A DNA stretch of 64,000 bases, from contig NZ_JANUEQ010000001.1 in the NCBI RefSeq assembly GCF_024807845.1, positions 1,296,900-1,360,899 on the forward strand. The letters run 5' to 3'. The stretch comes from Klebsiella sp. BIGb0407 (lineage in GTDB: Bacteria > Pseudomonadota > Gammaproteobacteria > Enterobacterales > Enterobacteriaceae). A program made the translations under genes and the position numbers. The notes under the pieces are model-generated. The model made no database searches. It saw only the letters and a program-made list of their open reading frames with translations, and was not told the origin of the DNA. Position 1 is the stretch's first letter. The number at the start of each line of letters is the position of its first letter. This document shows positions 39,197 through 45,505 of this stretch, one piece after another.

Positions 39197-39265
39197 ATGC
39201 AAAATAAAACCATTATTATCATACCTAAAAAACCTCGTCCTATTCTTCTGCCACACCATCTGTAA
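39197..39265 (+). CDS. 22-residue Ile/Pro-rich peptide, candidate RiPP precursor
   Basis: The frame reads MQNKT then IIIIPKKPRPILLPHHL and stops, 22 residues. A strong AAGGAG (39183-39188) lies eight bases before ATG, which is good evidence it is translated. It is the first gene of the cluster, followed after five bases by a perfect hairpin. Small precursors next to RRE-containing and oxidase genes are typical of RiPP pathways; PqqA of the PQQ pathway is about the same length. The Pro/Arg-rich tail with terminal Leu loosely recalls proline-rich antimicrobial peptides. Alternatively it is an attenuator leader peptide. I know no named homologue. Confidence 0.65.
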   Translation: MQNKTIIIIPKKPRPILLPHHL

Positions 39266-39270
39266 GTAAC

Positions 39271-39302
39271 ACTATTCAGGCATCATTCGGTGCCTGAATA
39301 GT
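39271..39302 (+). terminator. Perfect 12-bp hairpin after the peptide gene
   Basis: ACTATTCAGGCA pairs perfectly with TGCCTGAATAGT around an 8-base loop. The tail is ATTTATTA, weak for termination, so read-through into the enzyme genes is likely. Such a leaky hairpin would give more peptide mRNA than enzyme mRNA. Confidence 0.75.
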
Positions 39303-39428
39303 ATTTATTAGTCGGTCAAGGTAACTCACCGGGGACAGGTGAAAAATATAAAAAGTTATGGCATATCAGCAGTATAAAATCGATTACTCAAAGCGATAAC
39401 TGCTCTGACACTCATCAGGGAGGAAACC

Positions 39429-40409
39429 ATGGATTATGGTAATTTGAAGCCAAAACTTTATTGTTCGCTCAGCATACAAGACGAAGTTATTATTGCAGTA
39501 CGTGGTAATGAAGAATTCACAATAGGGCCACTGCCTTTCGAACATGATCTGACATTAAAAATACTGAACAGATTTAATGGTATGTATACTATTAAAGAGT
39601 TAGTAAATAAATATAATATTCAAGATACCGATTATAAGAAACTCCTTGAGTTAGTCGATGGCTTATCAGAATTTGGCCTTCTTTTAAAGAATCAGCAAGT
39701 TGATTTTGTTTCAGGAATAGAGTGTCTTCTTGAAGTAGAAGACTTACAAAACAAATTATTATACGAAATTTTATATAAAAATATTTTTTGGACCAAATGC
39801 CAGACACCTGAAGAAGTCCCTTTTAATGTATTTATCGGTCTGGCGATTGAAAACTATCATTTCCTCTATCGAGAAAGCTGGTTTGATGCCCCGATACTCT
39901 CATGGCAGGGTTCAAAAAATACGCGTGTATTAATGAATGAATTTTTTTGTGAGGAATATGGTCATGATGAACTTATCTTGAAATCACTCAATACCGTTGG
40001 AATTACAAGGGAGGAAATATTTAAAACAGTTCCGTTACCTGAATCCTTGGCGTTATGTAATACTCTGGCCTATTGGTCTGCAAATGACCCTTTGTTCTTT
40101 TATACCACGTTAGGTATTTTAGAAGGTAAAGATATCAAGCTGGATTCCTATGTTAACGCAATGGAAAATAACAGTATAGTCCCTACTGAGTTCATCTATT
40201 ATATTAAAGAACATTCAATGATAAACCTGAATGCTGAACATGGAAATTTAGGCAGGGAGTTATTTAAAAATATTCCAGCAGTATCTCGTGCTGATGTAGA
40301 TAGATTGAAAGCACAAACATATCTGTTTATAGACATTTATAATAAATTTTATTTATCAGTATGGCAGCATTATTCCTCCTGTGAACAACTATTACGTCTG
40401 ATAAAGTAA
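39429..40409 (+). CDS. RRE-like + heme-oxygenase-like metal oxidase (HDO), protein 1
   Basis: 326 residues. Residues about 5-90 (IIAVRGNEEFTIGPLP ... TIKELVNKYNI ... LLELVDGLSEFGLLL) have the beta-strand plus winged-helix pattern of PqqD/RRE domains that bind RiPP leaders. Residues 110-326 are helical and carry HDO-type ligands: Glu141 and His144 in IENYHF, Glu176, His179 and Asp180 in CEEYGHDE, Glu232 in GILEG, His262, Asn266 and His271. HDO enzymes use two irons to oxidise or cleave amino-acid or fatty-acid substrates. Start ATG has AGGGAGG upstream. Codon use is AT-rich. Domain assignments are by eye. Confidence 0.7.
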   Translation: MDYGNLKPKLYCSLSIQDEVIIAVRGNEEFTIGPLPFEHDLTLKILNRFNGMYTIKELVNKYNIQDTDYKKLLELVDGLSEFGLLLKNQQVDFVSGIECLLEVEDLQNKLLYEILYKNIFWTKCQTPEEVPFNVFIGLAIENYHFLYRESWFDAPILSWQGSKNTRVLMNEFFCEEYGHDELILKSLNTVGITREEIFKTVPLPESLALCNTLAYWSANDPLFFYTTLGILEGKDIKLDSYVNAMENNSIVPTEFIYYIKEHSMINLNAEHGNLGRELFKNIPAVSRADVDRLKAQTYLFIDIYNKFYLSVWQHYSSCEQLLRLIK

Positions 40410-40421
40410 AAGGATATCATA

Positions 40422-41420
40422 ATGAACCTATCTCATCGTTTATTCGAAAAGCCGCGATTAAGATCCGGCGTAACATTCTCTGAGGGTGAACAAGAAATAT
40501 TAATAGAATATCGTGACCAGAGTTGTAGTCTTCTCTATGATGAGATATCCACCTCAGACATGATTTCATTTTTATTAACAATACAGAAAGAAACATTTAC
40601 CACTGAACAACTGAATCATCAGTATCAGACAACTCTTGGCGATATTAATGATTTACTCCGTGAACTGGACCGCCTCGGACTATTAGACGAAGGAAAAGAA
40701 CCCTCTACTGATGAATATTGTACAGGGGAGGATTTTTATCATGTAAAACTACTGCCAATGGTTAGAAACTTGCAGTACGAACTAAATAGCTCTCCTTTTT
40801 ATATAAGAATGCAAGAAGGAAAAATCACTCGTAATGAGTTAATCGGCTTTGCGATGGAGTATTATCACTTAGTAAAAATGGCTCCTGGTTTGATAGCACC
40901 GTCATTAAGTCAAATCGTTAATGAGCAAGCAAATAAACAACTTATTAAACTTTTTATTGATGAGTATGATCATGATGTCATGATGCTTGCTTCTCTGGAG
41001 GCTATCGGGGTTCCAAGAGAAACTATATTACAACGCCAGCCACTTGCCTCAACTTTTTCATCCTGTATAAGTCTGGGCGTTTATTCAAGACAACATTGTT
41101 TAAGCTTTTTTAGTGCTCTTTTTTTATTTGAAACTCCATCCACAGAATTTAATGAATTATTTGTTGATTGTTGTAAAAAACTAGACATTCCATCCGGGTT
41201 TTATAAACCCATCATTAAGCATTCTGATATAAATGAACAAGAAAGCCATGATACTATAACCGAGACGCTTTTAAAGACCATTCCCGTGATATCAAATGAA
41301 GAGCAGATCACAACACTAATTAATATCCATAGTCTGGTAGAGATGCTACATAAACAGGATCAGGAAATCGTTGATTACTATAGCCATCCTGATGTTGATT
41401 TATACCGTATTTTTTCTTAA
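40422..41420 (+). CDS. RRE-like + heme-oxygenase-like metal oxidase (HDO), protein 2
   Basis: 332 residues, 12 bases after protein 1 and its paralogue. N-terminal RRE-like part: residues about 15-90, ending DINDLLRELDRLGLLDEG. C-terminal HDO part aligns without gaps over the ligand helices: Glu146 and His149 in MEYYHL, Glu181, His184 and Asp185 in DEYDHDV, Glu237 in FLFETP, His267, Asn271 and His276. The complete set suggests an active oxidase. Working with protein 1 as a heterodimer or on successive steps is plausible but inferred. Confidence 0.7.
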   Translation: MNLSHRLFEKPRLRSGVTFSEGEQEILIEYRDQSCSLLYDEISTSDMISFLLTIQKETFTTEQLNHQYQTTLGDINDLLRELDRLGLLDEGKEPSTDEYCTGEDFYHVKLLPMVRNLQYELNSSPFYIRMQEGKITRNELIGFAMEYYHLVKMAPGLIAPSLSQIVNEQANKQLIKLFIDEYDHDVMMLASLEAIGVPRETILQRQPLASTFSSCISLGVYSRQHCLSFFSALFLFETPSTEFNELFVDCCKKLDIPSGFYKPIIKHSDINEQESHDTITETLLKTIPVISNEEQITTLINIHSLVEMLHKQDQEIVDYYSHPDVDLYRIFS

Positions 41421-41519
41421 AAAACTTCCCTTCCTATAAATTCGAATTAATTACAGACGCCATTCACAAGCGTCATGAATATGAAGAATATAGTTTCTGC
41501 TCCAAAGTGAGGGTATATT

Positions 41520-42791
41520 ATGTCTAATGGACTAATTAAAAAACGACGTTATTCTGACTATATAAACCCTTACTGGGTCGAGACGTTATCAATAATGGAA
41601 CTACCTGGAACATGGTCGAAAGCTGAAAATGAATATCTCTACGATAGTAATAATGTTTGCTGGCTTGATTGCGTCGCTGGGTTTGGCACTATTCCATTTG
41701 GACACAACAATCCTCATTTTATAAAAATATTAAAAAACCATCTATCGAAAAATATACCGTCAACTTTTCCTTTTGGTGCAAATTATCCCTCTGCAATTCT
41801 CGCAGAGAAAATAATAAATAGTTTCCCCCAAAGAGACAGCAAAGCACATTTTTCCTCTAGTGGTAGCGAGGCTGTTGAGACGGCTTTAAAAATGGCTATG
41901 TCATATACCAGACGCTCTAAGTTTATCTCTGTTGAGCGAGGGTATCATGGATTAACGCTGCAAAGCATGTTGCTTAATGGGTCTGACATTTGGGCACAGA
42001 CACTACCTGAAAGAGAAAGTCATGTTTCTCTTGTCAGTCCAGGAGATATTGAATCCATTAGTCTGTTATTGCAAACGGGTGAATATGCTGCATTAGTGCT
42101 TGAGATATCTCAAGGGGTAGGAGGTGGATACACATGGGATAGTGAAGATTTAAAGCAACTGCACCACTTATGTCATCAGCATGGAACTCTTCTTATCGTT
42201 GATGAGGTTCAGACAGGCTGGGGGCGTAGCGGACATATCAGTACTTATTCACATCTGGCTTTTGGTTTATACCCTGATCTTATTATTTTTTCAAAAGGAA
42301 TGACAAATGGCTTATTACCTCTGGCTGTAACAATAAGCACCACAGCTGTACATGCCAGCCTGTTTGGTCATAAAGGCTGTGCAAAAATTCATGGCTCTAC
42401 TTATTCTGGTTACAGTGCAGGTATTGCTCTTGGCATTGCCTCATTCGATTATCTCGCCGATCATAATATATGCCAACAGGTTGTGATAACAAGTCAGTTA
42501 TTACGTAAAGGGTTTCAAACTTGTGCTACAAAATATAATATCCCATTATCAATTGAAGGCATTGGATTACTTATAACATTAACCTTTAGCCACAATATAC
42601 CAGACTTAGCCGGTTATTGCTGGGAATGTTACTGCAAAAATAACATTTTGGTTAATTATTCAGCTCATCGAGAGAATACACTGGTGTTAACACCACCGTT
42701 AATAATTAGTGAGGAATCAAGCTATTTTATTCTTGATGTATTTAATTCAGCGCTGTTGAATTATAGTGCAACCTATTCGAGGTTACTATGA
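41520..42791 (+). CDS. Class III PLP aminotransferase
   Basis: A 423-residue fold-type I enzyme, full length. SSSGSEAVE (112-120) binds the PLP phosphate, GYHG (141-144) stacks on the ring, DEVQTGWGRSG holds Asp228 and Gln231, and Lys259 in FSKGMTNG is the Schiff-base lysine. Class III members usually move amino groups to or from aldehydes or omega-amines. In this cluster it could aminate a carbonyl made by the oxidases on the peptide or on a released amino acid. It starts 99 bases after protein 2 with GAGGG before ATG and overlaps the next gene by ATGA. Substrate unknown. Confidence 0.9.
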   Translation: MSNGLIKKRRYSDYINPYWVETLSIMELPGTWSKAENEYLYDSNNVCWLDCVAGFGTIPFGHNNPHFIKILKNHLSKNIPSTFPFGANYPSAILAEKIINSFPQRDSKAHFSSSGSEAVETALKMAMSYTRRSKFISVERGYHGLTLQSMLLNGSDIWAQTLPERESHVSLVSPGDIESISLLLQTGEYAALVLEISQGVGGGYTWDSEDLKQLHHLCHQHGTLLIVDEVQTGWGRSGHISTYSHLAFGLYPDLIIFSKGMTNGLLPLAVTISTTAVHASLFGHKGCAKIHGSTYSGYSAGIALGIASFDYLADHNICQQVVITSQLLRKGFQTCATKYNIPLSIEGIGLLITLTFSHNIPDLAGYCWECYCKNNILVNYSAHRENTLVLTPPLIISEESSYFILDVFNSALLNYSATYSRLL

Positions 42792-44242
42792 AAGAAGCTC
42801 TCTGGTTTATAAGCCAGTATAGTCATCCCTATATAAACATAAAAAGAAGCGATATCTCGATAGATAATGACGTTATTATCATTGATACTAATTCTGATTT
42901 ATTCAGAATAAAAACATCATCTTACAATGAAACTTTATTTATTGTTGAGTGTCTGATATCTCTTTCAAATTTTAAAAGCGCTAACTTTATGATTGCTCTC
43001 GGTAATAATGCTCTTGAAGAAGTCATTCATACGCTTTATACCCATGGGTACATATTTAACAATGATACAATACTAACCAGTGAAAAAGAAAAGAAATCTT
43101 TTCGATTGAAGGTTCACTCTTTATTAAAAAACTATACCACCGCTTTTTTGGAAACGATCTCAGCGAATAAAGAATCAACAAATATTGAAATACTCTTAAC
43201 CATTAACTTATTAAAAAACATGTCAAATGAAAGAGTAGTCAGTGATGAAACATGGAGATCTGATAATTTTTATTTTATCTCTTTATGTATTCTGATGCAA
43301 AATGCAAAGAACAACAACCCTTATGGTTATACATTAATCAATGAATTCATGAATTCAATACTTGCATATTTAAACAGGCAGGACTACTCGCCAAATATTG
43401 TTATCAATTCTGATTTTATATATATTTACTCAAATAGAGACATTGAGTCTTGTCTTTATGCTTTTAAATCACTTTTAATATATTCCCTTGATCTGAATGC
43501 AAAACGGGCAGGCTATCAACTAAATGATTTTTATGAGACAGTATCAGGGATAAATTTTGCGTTGATGAGCGAAAATTTTATTCGTGAACATTCTATCCAC
43601 GCAGGTGAATCTAATTTTCTCAAAGAACTTAAAAAACCAGAGAATCATGAGTTATTGGCCCCGGCCTGTTATATTCAGGAATATTTTATAAACTATCGAT
43701 TTACAGAAACTATCGCCCCGATGATTTCAAAGCGATTAAATGATTCAATAAAAAAATCATTCACCCGATACTATGAAGAAGAGGTCGGACACGAAATTTA
43801 CGAACTCGAAACCTGTATAAATCTGGGTGTGACAAAAGAGTATTTAGACAACCACCTTCCACTTCCTTTAACACAAGTTTTTTGTGATGCATTTACTTAT
43901 CTGTCATCTTCAGAACTGTTGTCATATTTTACGTCAGTAATGATCACTGAAGGAATACCTGGAGAGCCTTCGCAAATAAATGATGTTTTAATCAATAGTA
44001 CTATATTACAAGACTCCTTCAATGTTGCCTCAAGGAAACATGAACAGCTAAATATCGAGTTAGATCATCAATATTTATCACGATTATTCCTCTCTAACAT
44101 TCATTCAATTGATAATGCCGAACAAAAAAAATCGCTTCATATCCTTGCATGGATGCTTGAATTAAATCATCGCGCATGGGAAGAGTTACATCAGCGTATT
44201 TATATTGAGCGTAAAGATTATTTGGAACCAGCTACCTTATGA
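42788..44242 (+). CDS. Degenerate HDO-family protein 3 with RRE-like N-terminus
   Basis: 484 residues, a longer paralogue of the two oxidases. The N-terminal part (about 25-95, ending EEVIHTLYTHGYIFN) resembles the RRE-like region, then comes an extra helical segment of roughly 170 residues. The HDO core aligns without gaps, but the first ligand pair is replaced: Gln297 for Glu and Phe300 for His (IQEYFINYR). Glu332, His335, Glu336, Glu388, His418, Asn422 and His427 remain. It probably cannot bind two irons in the usual way and may be a scaffold or partner. It overlaps both neighbours by ATGA. Confidence 0.65.
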   Translation: MKEALWFISQYSHPYINIKRSDISIDNDVIIIDTNSDLFRIKTSSYNETLFIVECLISLSNFKSANFMIALGNNALEEVIHTLYTHGYIFNNDTILTSEKEKKSFRLKVHSLLKNYTTAFLETISANKESTNIEILLTINLLKNMSNERVVSDETWRSDNFYFISLCILMQNAKNNNPYGYTLINEFMNSILAYLNRQDYSPNIVINSDFIYIYSNRDIESCLYAFKSLLIYSLDLNAKRAGYQLNDFYETVSGINFALMSENFIREHSIHAGESNFLKELKKPENHELLAPACYIQEYFINYRFTETIAPMISKRLNDSIKKSFTRYYEEEVGHEIYELETCINLGVTKEYLDNHLPLPLTQVFCDAFTYLSSSELLSYFTSVMITEGIPGEPSQINDVLINSTILQDSFNVASRKHEQLNIELDHQYLSRLFLSNIHSIDNAEQKKSLHILAWMLELNHRAWEELHQRIYIERKDYLEPATL

Positions 44243-45450
44243 ATCCTGTTATTAATATTAATAAACCAGACATTGAAATTAAAAATGTTACTCAGTCTAA
44301 AAAGCGCATTGCTATCATTCTTAGCATTCATACATTTGAGCGTTTTTTATTCTTCTGTATATCTGTCGTGATGCCGCTTAATCTCTTCGGTGAAGGTGTA
44401 ATTACCTCTTCTGATATGGGTTTATTTTATCTGCTTTTGTTTAGTTTTTATCGTGGAACGCCCGTTTTATTTGGCTATATCTCTTCATTTATACATAAAG
44501 AAAAAATTCTTTATGTCTCTTTGGTTTTAGAGGTTTTTTCACTTGTTTATATGAGCCAGACGGTGGAACTATCTCATATCTATTTTTTCTCTTTTTTTAC
44601 TGGTACTGTCGGCGGTGCAACCACTATGATGATTATCAGTTTACTTGAAGAGGAAGATAAAAAATACAAAATAGAAATGCATAATAAAATTGAGCATGAT
44701 ATTTTCAATATCCATTTTATGTTAATTAATGCTGCAGCTTTTATAACGCCATTTCTTGCTTTGTTGTCGAGGAAAAATTATCAGATAGCAATTTTAATAT
44801 CTGCGTCAATATCATTCATTTTATTAATAGCATTTATACTATTTAACAACAAGAATAATTTATCAAGTCCATTAAGCTCTGCTCCTCCCAAAATAAATCT
44901 TCACCATAAATTTGATTTTAATTTCCTCTACATCTGGCTCGCATGCGTCAGTGTCTGGGCCGCTTGCTCTACCTTTTATGCTATTATCCCCTCACTGGAT
45001 TCTGTTTTTTTTGGTATGAAAGGCATAAACGTCTGGTTTTCACTGGATGCCGCTGCCGTGGTTTTATTTTTCTTTATTTTTAACCGGATAAAAATATTCA
45101 CTAAAAACACGGCTCAGAACGCATTTATCGGAATGGCCATACTTGCCGCTGGATTATTTTTAATTCCATTATTCAAAGATAACTTTTTATATTGCTCTGT
45201 CGCGATAATAGTCATTTCGTTTGGAGGCTATATCGCATTTCCTCAACTATATGGATTAGCGGTAAAAACAGACTTTCAGGAACGGAAGGTGTTCTATCTT
45301 GGATTAATGGCACTTTCAGGAGCTGTCGGTGAAAGCTGTATGCATACATTGTTTTGGATTACGGGTAATGCCAATTTTTGCCTGCTTCTGTCAGCAGTAT
45401 TCCTTATAACGACAGCAATTTTGATTAAACGCCGCGATATAAAATCTTAA
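44239..45450 (+). CDS. MFS transporter, probable product exporter
   Basis: A 403-residue membrane protein with about twelve hydrophobic segments and a central polar loop around residues 195-215, the major facilitator layout. Helix two to three region carries FYRGTPVLFGYISSF, a divergent form of the family's loop motif. It overlaps the preceding gene by ATGA and ends the cluster. Export of, and self-protection against, the cluster product is the simplest reading. It shows the same AT-rich composition. Confidence 0.8.
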   Translation: MNPVININKPDIEIKNVTQSKKRIAIILSIHTFERFLFFCISVVMPLNLFGEGVITSSDMGLFYLLLFSFYRGTPVLFGYISSFIHKEKILYVSLVLEVFSLVYMSQTVELSHIYFFSFFTGTVGGATTMMIISLLEEEDKKYKIEMHNKIEHDIFNIHFMLINAAAFITPFLALLSRKNYQIAILISASISFILLIAFILFNNKNNLSSPLSSAPPKINLHHKFDFNFLYIWLACVSVWAACSTFYAIIPSLDSVFFGMKGINVWFSLDAAAVVLFFFIFNRIKIFTKNTAQNAFIGMAILAAGLFLIPLFKDNFLYCSVAIIVISFGGYIAFPQLYGLAVKTDFQERKVFYLGLMALSGAVGESCMHTLFWITGNANFCLLLSAVFLITTAILIKRRDIKS

Positions 45451-45470
45451 TTTTAACTGTCATTACTCTG

Positions 45471-45504
45471 AGCCCTCACTTATTACTAAGTGAGGGCTAT
45501 TTTA
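45471..45504. terminator. Bidirectional terminator between the cluster and pepN
   Basis: Perfect 12-bp stem AGCCCTCACTTA/TAAGTGAGGGCT with loop TTAC. ATTTTAATC follows on the plus strand. It lies between two converging genes. Confidence 0.85.
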
Positions 45505-45505
45505 A

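Noticed and set aside
41475-41510. An 11-codon frame (MNMKNIVSAPK) just before the aminotransferase as a second precursor peptide
   Set aside because: No ribosome binding site precedes it, it is very short, and it ends at the aminotransferase binding site.
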